Shown one piece after another: positions 1 to 5,328 of a stretch of DNA of 6,549 nt. Made by a program: the position numbers and the translations under genes. The number at the start of each line of letters is the position of its first letter. Position 1 is the first letter of the stretch. Under the pieces are notes generated by a model. The model was not told the DNA's origin. It did no database searches and saw nothing but the letters and a program-made list of their open reading frames with translations. Origin of the DNA: CAWKDC01 sp964383495 (GTDB taxonomy: Bacteria; Pseudomonadota; Gammaproteobacteria; JABCZS01); NCBI GenBank assembly GCA_964383495.1, contig CAYLHG010000031.1:1-6549 (forward strand), given 5' to 3'.

Positions 1-2
1 AA

Positions 3-86
3 ACGGTACCTGATATTAAAATACCCGATCTAAAAATTGACCTCGCACGATCAACTTTCTCTTCATTCAATGTAGACCCAAAGTAG
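3..86 (+). CDS. 3' end of an unidentified gene (partial)
   Basis: One plus-strand frame is open from the window edge to a TAG at 84-86 and gives 27 residues with a protein-like composition, including the run VPDIKIPDLKIDLARS, in which a P-D-[IL]-K-I unit occurs twice. The other two plus frames stop within the first 35 bases. It would end 14 bases from the stop codon of the minus-strand kinase gene, a normal tail-to-tail arrangement. I see no hairpin terminator between them. The product is not recognisable from this fragment, and a chance open frame is possible at this length. Confidence 0.45.
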   Translation, partial: TVPDIKIPDLKIDLARSTFSSFNVDPK

Positions 87-100
87 TAATATCCTATTGA

Positions 101-1549
101 TTACCCTTTTGCGGAGCTGCGAATAATACCTCTGAAGACATCCTCAAAAGTGGTTGCGGTTCTACCAATGGTTTCATTGGCCAGGGCTTCTATTTTATTG
201 TCATCGAGGTTTGAATAGCCTTCAATTAACTTTTGGCAATAGTTCAGTGCATCTTCACTATTGCAACTGATTGTGCGATCGGGGTTCGTTAACACATTAA
301 CAAGACGAATAATAGCTTTTTCTATTGGTAAAGTTCCTGTTTTAAATAGCACTGTTGTGGCGTGACCTGATTTAGCCCAAGTTATGCTAAACAATTCAGG
401 AAACATCTCAGCAACAACAATTCCCATTGCGTATAAGTCAGCAAAGAATATTAAAGAGTGGGTTGTATTGCAAGTAGGCATCTGGCGTCTTTCCATAGGT
501 TCATGATAATCACGATTATATGGAAAATGATGGGGAGACCCTACTTTATGAGCTGATCCAAAATCAATCAAATGCATTTTATTATTACCTAAATCAATAA
601 TAAAATTTGCATTTGATATATCCCCATGTACTCGATAACGTCGATGCAATTCGTTCAAATAAAATAAGCCAGATTCAAGGGAGCGCAATCTGTTTTCATA
701 AGAGGTCTGAATTAATATTTGAGGTTTTAATTTATTTAGCGCTTCCCCCTGCCTCCATTCTGATATAACTCGCGCTTTATTATTTTTATAAAAAAAATAG
801 GCATTGCCAAAGAATTTATTATGCTTTGCTTCCCTTTTTGCATCCTTTTTGTCTTTTTGAACATGGTTAGTGTCGATCTTTTTGAGCATATAGGTAGGTG
901 TAGTATCATAGGAAGTAGTATATGCCTTTTTTACAGTCCCCTGCCCTCCTCTCAATTTTTCTTTTTTTTCATCTGGGTAAATTGTTATTTCATCCTCTAA
1001 TTTGATAGAAGAACGTTGTAATTGAGTTTCGTTTTTTTGAGTTTTATAAAAGCTAGATTCAATCACTGCTGGTGGGCGTTCTGTGATCCTTGTCAAAGCA
1101 TTTGCAAATGTATTGCTGTTGAGCAAATTTGCCTTATGAAAATCGTCTATAAGATTGATCAAACGTTGTGCATTTCGTTTTTTAAGATTTAAAATAACGC
1201 CAAGTTGTGTTGCATCAATAGAGATATCATATTCCTCCAGATGAGATAATAATAAAAATATTTCAGCATCAAATAAAGATGGATCTTCGCCAAAACGTGC
1301 CGGTTTCCCCGGAGTTATTGCAATTTCAAGGCAGCGATTCAAAATAGCTTTATTAAGTAATTTTTTTCGATCAAGACAGTTTAATGCTTTTAAAATAGTT
1401 TCACAGTTTGCATGAGGGAAGTCGCTAAAGAAGACATGAACGTCAGGATAATGTTCTAGCTTAGCAATCATGTTTTTATTGGTCTCATCAAGGAGACCCC
1501 TGATTTTGCATATAGCAATTATTTGCTCAAAATTCATTTTTTGGTTCAT
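101..1549 (-). CDS. Hanks-type (eukaryotic-like) protein kinase with a long unknown N-terminal region
   Basis: This 482-residue protein should transfer phosphate from ATP to Ser/Thr of a protein. The N-terminal ~180 residues look helical and are not recognised. The kinase domain covers roughly 185-450. Visible parts are a glycine loop (LRGGQGTV, 199-206), the ATP-anchoring lysine in MLKK (K223 most likely), a candidate helix-C glutamate E240, the catalytic loop HGDISNAN (H308, D310, N315), DFG (329-331), YHEPMER (348-354) in the P+1/APE place, and DLYAMG (371-376) of subdomain IX. The loop has Ser where HRDxKxxN kinases have Lys, but Asp and Asn are kept, so it is probably active. There is no signal peptide or membrane segment. 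The gene lies 92 bases after the MFS stop and has its own promoter. No Shine-Dalgarno is visible; Met5 is an alternative start. A translocated type IV effector is possible in a Legionellales host, but this is inference. Confidence 0.88.
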   Translation of the reverse strand: MNQKMNFEQIIAICKIRGLLDETNKNMIAKLEHYPDVHVFFSDFPHANCETILKALNCLDRKKLLNKAILNRCLEIAITPGKPARFGEDPSLFDAEIFLLLSHLEEYDISIDATQLGVILNLKKRNAQRLINLIDDFHKANLLNSNTFANALTRITERPPAVIESSFYKTQKNETQLQRSSIKLEDEITIYPDEKKEKLRGGQGTVKKAYTTSYDTTPTYMLKKIDTNHVQKDKKDAKREAKHNKFFGNAYFFYKNNKARVISEWRQGEALNKLKPQILIQTSYENRLRSLESGLFYLNELHRRYRVHGDISNANFIIDLGNNKMHLIDFGSAHKVGSPHHFPYNRDYHEPMERRQMPTCNTTHSLIFFADLYAMGIVVAEMFPELFSITWAKSGHATTVLFKTGTLPIEKAIIRLVNVLTNPDRTISCNSEDALNYCQKLIEGYSNLDDNKIEALANETIGRTATTFEDVFRGIIRSSAKG

Positions 1550-1579
1550 TTCATGCTGAAAAAAGGAAGGAATATGATA

Positions 1580-1608
1580 ACCATAGCAACTTATCGGCGC
1601 TAAATCAA
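1580..1608 (-). promoter_or_regulatory. Predicted sigma70-like promoter of the kinase gene
   Basis: On the minus strand a -35 box TTGATT (1603-1608) is followed after exactly 17 bases by TATGGT (1580-1585, 4 of 6 to consensus). The start point would fall near 1573, giving a leader of about 24 bases. That leader is pyrimidine-rich and carries no clear ribosome site. The promoter is predicted by eye only. Confidence 0.45.
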
Positions 1609-1641
1609 GTAATTTTAGCTATTTGCCTAAACCGAACATTC

Positions 1642-2237
1642 CTACTTAGCTCTGCCTAGGGCATTTCTTTGGTTATCATGGCCGATGACTTGATAAAAAC
1701 GAAGTATCCCCAAAGCTACTAAACAAAATCCTGCCCCGGCATAGAAAGTATAAGATGCGCCGTACTTATCCCAGAGTAAACCAGCAAATATACTTGCAAA
1801 AAGCATACCAATTCCACTTACTAAATTGAAAAAACCATAGGCGGTTCCTCGTAAATCAGGAGGTGCAGTATGGGCAACCATCGCAGCTAATAATCCTTGC
1901 GTCATGCCCATATGAAGGCCCCAGAGTGAAACTCCTATTAAAATGTTTGCCCAATGCGTGCCCATTGCCAACACCACATCTGCCAATACTAACACCATCA
2001 TTCCCGCATTTAGCAAACGCGTATGCGTCATTGAATCCGATAATTTTCCAAAAGGATAAGCAGATAACCCATAAATGAGATTCATCAACACCATCACAAG
2101 AGGAATTAATAAAATAGGTATTTCATCTTGTTGTGCGCGAAGGACAAGAAAAGCTTCACTAAAGCGAGCAAGGGTAAAAATTGCACCAATGCCTACAACC
2201 CACCAGTATGAAATGTCTAACCGCTTTAGATTAACCC
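1642..2237 (-). CDS. MFS transporter, C-terminal half (cut by the assembly gap)
   Basis: The frame stays open from the N gap to the TAG at 1642 and gives about 197 residues, half of the usual ~400. It holds six hydrophobic segments matching TM7-TM12. TM7 begins near SYWWVVGIGAIFTLARFSEA right after the gap. The loop GKLSDSMTHTR is an MFS motif A-like cytoplasmic loop between two helices, and the last helix ends at GILRFYQ. The run RFSEAFLVLRAQQ is typical, from memory, of a group of proteobacterial MFS proteins without assigned substrates. The first in-frame GTG/ATG at 2092-2097 lies inside TM8 and cannot be the true start, since coding continues well upstream. Substrate and direction of transport cannot be told. 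Confidence 0.88.
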
Positions 2238-2337
2238 NNNNNNNNNNNNNNNNNNNNNNNNNNNNNNNNNNNNNNNNNNNNNNNNNNNNNNNNNNNNNNN
2301 NNNNNNNNNNNNNNNNNNNNNNNNNNNNNNNNNNNNN
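2238..2337. other. Assembly gap of 100 N
   Basis: Exactly 100 undetermined bases, the conventional placeholder for a gap of unknown size. It falls inside the MFS gene. About 200 residues (600 bases) of that gene are missing, so the real gap is probably several hundred bases longer than shown, unless the gene is truncated. Confidence 0.98.
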
Positions 2338-2365
2338 TTTGTGAAAGAATTGTGAGTTTTTTCAA
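2338..2365 (-). CDS. Possible 5' start of a gene running into the gap (perhaps the MFS gene)
   Basis: A TTG at 2363-2365 is preceded at 5 bases by a good ribosome site (AGAGAGG, 2371-2377 on the minus strand). It opens a frame reading (M)KKLTILSQ up to the gap. Direction and position suit the missing beginning of the MFS transporter. Only nine codons are visible and the start codon is not ATG, so this is tentative. The 95 bases between the gap and the vapC stop hold nothing else I can identify. Confidence 0.25.
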
Positions 2366-2432
2366 GCAAGCCTCTCTTTAATCGGGTTAATCTTAAAATC
2401 TATGGTTATGAGCTCAATTCAGTATTAGAGGG

Positions 2433-2873
2433 TTATTCCTGTGACAAAATAGACTTCTCTTTCTTTAGTTTTCTTGGGTAAATTTTCAGCTTCGGGAATA
2501 CTTGCTGGATATGCTCGAAATCTTTATCATCATGCAATAAGACTAATTCATGCTCAATGGCAGTTTGTGCAACTAAACAATCAATAGTGCTTCTTACGGT
2601 AATACCTTTGGTGCGGCAAGCGAATAAAATATGTGCAGCGTGATGATGGAACTGCAGCGGATCGGCAGGATAAAAAAATCGCTGCGTAGATAAATATTCA
2701 TTGAGTTTATTAAAATCTTTTTGTGTAGCCGCGCCCTGCAGAATTTCTTGATAAATAATCGGTGAAATTCCGAAGGAATATTTTTCATCCAGTAGCTGTA
2801 TAAAATGCTCAGAAGCCTGGGTATGTTGACCACGAAGATAATTTACCCAAACAGAGGTATCCACTAAATACAT
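2433..2873 (-). CDS. vapC: VapC-type PIN-domain ribonuclease toxin
   Basis: A 146-residue PIN-domain protein. VapC toxins cut RNA (tRNA or rRNA sites in studied cases) and stop growth when the antitoxin is lost. The acidic residues that bind Mg/Mn are in place: D5 in MYLVDTSVWV, E43 in YQEIL, D98 in STIDCLVA, and D116/D118 in HDDKDF. The length is typical to slightly long, with a basic tail (RKLKKEK) after the domain. The ATG start is supported by AAGGG (2883-2887) inside the end of vapB. It starts 2 bases after the vapB stop, so the two genes are translated together. All catalytic positions are kept, so the toxin is probably active. The RNA target cannot be predicted. Confidence 0.93.
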   Translation of the reverse strand: MYLVDTSVWVNYLRGQHTQASEHFIQLLDEKYSFGISPIIYQEILQGAATQKDFNKLNEYLSTQRFFYPADPLQFHHHAAHILFACRTKGITVRSTIDCLVAQTAIEHELVLLHDDKDFEHIQQVFPKLKIYPRKLKKEKSILSQE

Positions 2874-2875
2874 GA

Positions 2876-3088
2876 TTATTTGCCCTTCTCGCCTTCTGTG
2901 CGTAATACCTTGTAATCGTAGGTTGAGTCTAGCTTAACCTGCCCGCGAAGTTCACGTACGTCTCGTCTACGGTGATTTTCCACAAACTCGGTTAATGCAA
3001 GTTCAATAAGAGCCTTTTTAGTGTCTACTTGCGCATAGGTAAAGGCCTCTTTAACTAGCTGGTCATTCAAGACAATATTCGTTCTCAT
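2876..3088 (-). CDS. vapB: VapB-type antitoxin (ribbon-helix-helix)
   Basis: A 70-residue antitoxin that should bind and block VapC and repress its own operon. The N-terminal half (MRTNIVLNDQLVKEAFTYAQ, then TKKALIELALTEFVENHRRR) is the usual VapB type II ribbon-helix-helix DNA-binding and dimer fold. The C-terminal part (RELRGQVKLD followed by an acidic-aromatic stretch) is the usual toxin-wrapping region. I place the start at the ATG at 3086-3088, not at the in-frame upstream Met, because a strong ribosome site (3093-3100) lies directly before it and the MRTNI start is the family norm. The promoter and a symmetric operator lie directly upstream. Confidence 0.92.
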   Translation of the reverse strand: MRTNIVLNDQLVKEAFTYAQVDTKKALIELALTEFVENHRRRDVRELRGQVKLDSTYDYKVLRTEGEKGK

Positions 3089-3132
3089 TACACCCCTCCA
3101 GATACACAATTATATGTGTATTGTAGGGTGTA
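3089..3132. promoter_or_regulatory. Predicted vapBC operator: nested inverted repeats
   Basis: The inner repeat is a perfect 7-6-7 palindrome: ATACACA (3102-3108), spacer ATTATA, TGTGTAT (3115-3121). Around it is a second perfect pair, TACACCC (3089-3095) and GGGTGTA (3126-3132). This makes four TACAC/GTGTA half-sites. The set runs from the vapB ribosome site to the -10 box, so binding would block both RNA polymerase and the start of the message. Repression by the VapBC complex is the family rule and is inferred here. Confidence 0.75.
3093..3100 (-). promoter_or_regulatory. Ribosome binding site deciding the vapB start
   Basis: The minus strand reads TGGAGGGG. The GGAGG core ends 6 bases before the ATG at 3088. 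It would lie inside the coding region if the longer frame (from 3109) were used, which argues for the shorter start. Confidence 0.8.
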
Positions 3133-3148
3133 TGCTCGAAATAATCAA
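3120..3148 (-). promoter_or_regulatory. Predicted vapBC promoter
   Basis: The minus strand carries TTGATT (3143-3148), exactly 17 bases, then TACAAT (3120-3125, 5 of 6 to consensus). The start point would be near 3113, in the centre of the operator palindrome, as expected for an autoregulated toxin-antitoxin operon. Confidence 0.7.
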
Positions 3149-3243
3149 GTAATATTATGAGTCAGAAACCCAAGACTGGACATTTCTATTTGGACGGAGG
3201 TAGGGCACCTCGAGATAGCGTTGACAAATTAAGCTCCTACATT

Positions 3244-3495
3244 CTAGTTCTCAGAGTGAATTGAGGAAGCACGCACAAACTTTATTGCATCAGTATTATA
3301 AGAGACAGGTTTCCCCGTATATCGGTTGTAATGAGTAATCACCGGCTTAATCGTACCGTCATGATTAATAATATCAAATGTTGCAAGTATCCCTTTTTCT
3401 TCAGGAGCACAATCTATACTTGCAATATCAACATTAAGGTCCCGTTTGGCCAAAAGAGTTGCTAAATGTGATAAATTCGTTTTTGATTTTAACAT
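3244..3495 (-). CDS. Small protein of unknown function (83 residues)
   Basis: Not recognised. I choose the ATG at 3493-3495 over an in-frame Met nine codons upstream because GGAG (3503-3506) sits 7 bases before it and the predicted promoter start (about 3521) barely includes the longer start. The protein is soluble and mixed alpha/beta in appearance: a helical start (LSHLATLLAKRDL), then likely strands around ILATFDII and the segment DGTIKPVITHYNRYTGKPVS. It has one Cys (29) and no signal peptide, membrane segment or known motif. It stands alone between the vapBC promoter and the fic gene, with its own promoter, next to transposase debris, which suggests acquired DNA. Function unknown. Confidence 0.7.
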   Translation of the reverse strand: MLKSKTNLSHLATLLAKRDLNVDIASIDCAPEEKGILATFDIINHDGTIKPVITHYNRYTGKPVSYNTDAIKFVRASSIHSEN

Positions 3496-3527
3496 GACAC
3501 TACTCCATAAAAAGGACAGCAAACCGC

Positions 3528-3556
3528 ACTATACTAAATTAGCACGCCAAAATCAA
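3528..3556 (-). promoter_or_regulatory. Predicted promoter of the small unknown gene
   Basis: The minus strand carries TTGATT (3551-3556), exactly 17 bases, then TATAGT (3528-3533, 5 of 6). The start point would be near 3521, giving a leader of about 26 bases that includes the GGAG ribosome site. Confidence 0.6.
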
Positions 3557-3574
3557 GCATCCCCCCTTATAATA

Positions 3575-3649
3575 CCTTACAATAGTCCCATCACTGTTTA
3601 TAACTACCCAGATGGTTCCACATGCAGCATGTATAATAATGTCCGGCTA
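3575..3649 (+). pseudogene. Fragment resembling the C-terminal part of an ISNCY-type transposase
   Basis: One plus-strand frame reads PYNSPITVYNYPDGS, then YNNVRL near 3635-3649. This resembles, from memory, the conserved C-terminal stretch of ISNCY-family transposases (pattern VTVYxYPDGxxxxxYNGxxL). The rest of the transposase is not visible: left of it lies the promoter of the small gene, right of it the end of fic on the other strand. It would be about 25 residues left from a gene of 400 or more. The similarity is short, so I hold it loosely. Confidence 0.38.
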
Positions 3650-4765
3650 ATAATCCTTCTCCAAAATCTGAAGATACGGTTTAAATTCATAAGTTTTATA
3701 TCTACCACCTTTAATAAACTTATGAACGTAATGAAGCGTTTCAAAAGTATCTAAAATATGCTCTACCGCATTATACGATCTACCGATCGCCTTGCTTGCC
3801 GCTGTAATATTTGTAATGGGTTGTATGAACAAATAATCTAATAAAAGCAATGAAGTTTCACGTTTTTTTGCAAAGTGATCTGATGTATCAATTAGATGTA
3901 TTATTTGTCTCTCTAAATCTTCAATATCCATTGCTCGCACATAAGCTTCAGAAGCTGTAAAGCTGATTGCCTCCAAATAAAAAGCCATCCAGCCCTCAAA
4001 ATCACCATGCGTTCTAACGCGATCTAAATGTTGATAATACTGCAAATGATGTTTTTTGAAATAAAGGGAGGGATAAATAATGGGATCCGCAAGCCTCTTA
4101 TCTTTAATCAACATTAATACAATTAATAATCTGCCAATTCGCCCATTGCCATCAAGGAAGGGATGAATTGTTTCAAATTGAACATGCGCAAGCCCTGCTT
4201 TGATTAATGCAGGAAGAACTGATTGTTCATTCATGAACTTTTCTAAGGAACGCATCAGCTCAGGGATTTCCGGGGCTGGCGGAGGGACTAATCCCCCGAC
4301 TTTCACAGATTGTTTTCTAAATTGCCCTGGGGTGGCTCTTTCTCCTTCACCGGTTGACATCAACACACGGTGCGCCTCTAAGATCACACGAGTAACAATC
4401 GGTAAGCGTTTTTCTTTTATCATCTTTACCGCAACTTTTAAGGCTTCAATATAATTCAATACTAATTGCGTATCTTTATTTATTTTTGAGCCATCTAAAG
4501 CCTGCGTAAACACATCTATTAAAGTAGTATGTATTCCCTCGATCTCTGAAGACAGCAAAGCTTCCTTGATGAGGTAAGCCCTTATAAACCTCTCAGGATT
4601 CCTTAATTTCCTTGCCATTTCATTGACCCGGGCAAGAGAGTCGCTAGCTTGATTGGAAAGCGCTACAAGCTTCTCTGACCATTCTAGAGGGGGATTTGGA
4701 GGTAATGGAGCAGGAATAAAGTAATTAATATCCCCAAGCAATTGATATGTTCCTGCTTTTCTCAT
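3647..4765 (-). CDS. fic: Class II Fic AMP-transferase (self-inhibited) with C-terminal winged helix
   Basis: A 372-residue Fic enzyme, expected to attach AMP from ATP to a protein hydroxyl group. Order of parts: an N-terminal Fic_N-like helical region with the inhibitory motif S72-SEI-E76-G77, which fits [ST]xxxE[GN] (class II, inhibitor within the same chain); the target-docking flap around TPGQFRKQSVKVGG (145-158); the full catalytic motif HPFLDGNGRIGR (H201 to R212); and a likely winged-helix DNA-binding end (about 305-365, ITAASKAIGRSYNAVEHIL). The length equals that of Shewanella SoFic as I remember it. I choose the ATG at 4763-4765 over an upstream GTG at 4787-4789, since a ribosome site lies right before it. 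All key residues are present, so it is probably active and self-restrained by E76. The winged helix suggests DNA binding, perhaps self-regulation. The target is unknown. Confidence 0.93.
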   Translation of the reverse strand: MRKAGTYQLLGDINYFIPAPLPPNPPLEWSEKLVALSNQASDSLARVNEMARKLRNPERFIRAYLIKEALLSSEIEGIHTTLIDVFTQALDGSKINKDTQLVLNYIEALKVAVKMIKEKRLPIVTRVILEAHRVLMSTGEGERATPGQFRKQSVKVGGLVPPPAPEIPELMRSLEKFMNEQSVLPALIKAGLAHVQFETIHPFLDGNGRIGRLLIVLMLIKDKRLADPIIYPSLYFKKHHLQYYQHLDRVRTHGDFEGWMAFYLEAISFTASEAYVRAMDIEDLERQIIHLIDTSDHFAKKRETSLLLLDYLFIQPITNITAASKAIGRSYNAVEHILDTFETLHYVHKFIKGGRYKTYEFKPYLQILEKDY

Positions 4766-4767
4766 AA

Positions 4768-4775
4768 CCCCACCT
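4768..4775 (-). promoter_or_regulatory. Ribosome binding site deciding the fic start
   Basis: The minus strand reads AGGTGGGG just before the ATG at 4765, with the AGGTGG core 4 bases from it. The upstream GTG has no comparable site. The motif borders and slightly overlaps the left arm of the inverted repeat at 4773-4811, so its access could be controlled. Confidence 0.65.
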
Positions 4776-4811
4776 ATAGTGAAATTCACTGATTACAAAT
4801 TTCAGTATAGG
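4773..4811. promoter_or_regulatory. Long inverted repeat between fic -10 box and ribosome site (candidate operator)
   Basis: CCTATAGTGAAATT (4773-4786) and AATTTCAGTATAGG (4798-4811) are inverted copies matching at 13 of 14 positions, around an 11-base spacer. Looser similarity goes on outward (ACCCCA against GGCGGGT). The right arm contains the -10 box and the left arm lies in the leader beside the ribosome site. The arms straddle the expected start point (about 4797), so a DNA operator is more likely than an RNA hairpin, as only one arm would be fully transcribed. A smaller palindrome, AGTGAA-A-TTCACT (4778-4790), lies within it. Confidence 0.6.
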
Positions 4812-4832
4812 CGGGTAAAAAGAAAAATGCAA
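4804..4832 (-). promoter_or_regulatory. Predicted fic promoter
   Basis: The minus strand carries TTGCAT (4827-4832, 3 of 6), exactly 17 bases, then TATACT (4804-4809, 5 of 6). The -10 box lies inside the right arm of the inverted repeat, so a protein bound there would block transcription. Confidence 0.5.
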
Positions 4833-4881
4833 TCTTTTATTTCAGTTTTAATATCAAAAATGAAATAACGTTTTGTAAAGA

Positions 4882-5100
4882 CTAGGTGTTAATATCCTGC
4901 ATAAATTTGAAACGTTTCTGCTTTTTACCATTGACTTCTATTACTTCTGTAAACATCTCAAACGGCCTGATCCATAATTCAAAAGCACCATAAAGAGCGC
5001 GATAGATGACAAAATATTCATGTGTCTCTGAATGTTTTGCTATGTCAATGACCTCATAGTGCTGCCCTTTGTAATGTTTATAAGTGCCTTTTCGTATCAT
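4882..5100 (-). CDS. DUF1653 family protein
   Basis: A 72-residue single-domain protein with the whole DUF1653 pattern: YKHYKG (7-12), HSET (23-26), VIYRALYG (31-38), LWIRPFEMF (42-50) and the closing K-R-F-K-F (62-66). The family is common in bacteria, usually 65-80 residues, probably cytoplasmic; its biochemical role is not established. The start at the ATG at 5098-5100 fits the family N-terminus. The upstream GTGAGAG is a weak ribosome site at short distance. It starts 9 bases after the stop of the broken Fic/DOC remnant. I see no convincing promoter directly before it, so it may depend on readthrough from further upstream. It ends 116 bases before the fic start, and fic has its own promoter. 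Confidence 0.88.
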   Translation of the reverse strand: MIRKGTYKHYKGQHYEVIDIAKHSETHEYFVIYRALYGAFELWIRPFEMFTEVIEVNGKKQKRFKFMQDINT

Positions 5101-5109
5101 ATACTCTCA

Positions 5110-5281
5110 CTATAATCTGGTTATCTCAACAGCCCGCACACTAGCCCCTATCACTTTTTCTTTATCTTTCATGCTGCTTTCTGCAACCAGTACCAGTAAT
5201 GTCAACACCGTCAAGTGCGAGTGGTGTCATTTTTAAGGCGTATGTACCGCTACGTTTATTTCCATCAATAAAATAAGGTTC
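5110..5281 (-). pseudogene. Frameshifted C-terminal remnant of a Fic/DOC protein (RhuM/Fic/DOC type)
   Basis: Two minus-strand frames carry pieces of one Fic/DOC C-terminus. Frame one (5281 down to about 5220) reads EPYFIDGNKRSGTYALKM, the F-x-D-G-N-K-R Fic loop. Frame two (5220 to the TAG at 5110) reads LTVLTLLVLVAESSMKDKEK, then VIGASVR and on to ITRL. It resembles, from memory, the ALTLLIAES-(N/D)P-K-x-KE end of RhuM/Fic/DOC-type proteins. About 20-30 residues normally found between the two pieces are gone and the frame changes. The catalytic His that should precede the loop (HPF) is Pro here (PYF). Everything upstream is missing: the frame meets stops at 5306-5308. It fills most of the 219-base space between its neighbours. 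It is surely not functional as a Fic enzyme, and is of a different subfamily from the intact fic at 3647-4765. Confidence 0.7.
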
Positions 5282-5295
5282 TAAACAAATTGAGC

Positions 5296-5328
5296 AATCG
5301 GCAAGCTATTGCTACCCGATTATTTTTT
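5296..5328 (+). terminator. Terminator-like hairpin with T-run, reading on the plus strand
   Basis: AATCGG (5296-5301) pairs with CCGATT (5316-5321). Between them GCAA and TTGC can form a second short stem around GCTA. A run of six T follows at 5323-5328. The orientation fits a plus-strand transcript, yet no plus-strand gene ends here. The minus-strand gene at 5320-6330 ends on the T-run side, so it may be chance or a weak two-way stop. Confidence 0.3.

Noticed and set aside
101..160. E-block type IV secretion signal at the kinase C-terminus
   Set aside because: Only one Glu and one Asp (FED) lie at about -13 to -14 from the end; too weak to claim a Dot/Icm signal.
1863..2078. Plus-strand open frame of 71 codons
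   Set aside because: Lies antisense to the clearly coding C-terminal half of the MFS transporter; composition is not protein-like.
2075..2344. Plus-strand open frame of 89 codons running into the gap
   Set aside because: It continues only because undetermined bases hide stops, and it is antisense to MFS coding sequence.
2594..2833. Minus-strand frame of 79 codons inside vapC
   Set aside because: Out of frame with the well-conserved PIN domain; no family pattern.
3620..3632. Perfect palindrome ACATGC-A-GCATGT
   Set aside because: A one-base centre cannot form an RNA loop, there is no T-run, and it lies downstream of fic without link to a promoter; probably chance.
3446..3754. Plus-strand frame of 102 codons taken as a whole gene
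   Set aside because: Its first third is antisense to the small gene and its last third antisense to fic. Only the middle (3575-3649) looks like a transposase remnant, which I list separately.
4200..4454. Plus-strand frame of 84 codons
   Set aside because: Antisense to the Fic catalytic domain, without ribosome site or known motif.
5109..5114. TATAGT as -10 box for the DUF1653 gene
   Set aside because: No -35-like hexamer at 16-18 bases, and the start would fall almost on the ATG, excluding the ribosome site.
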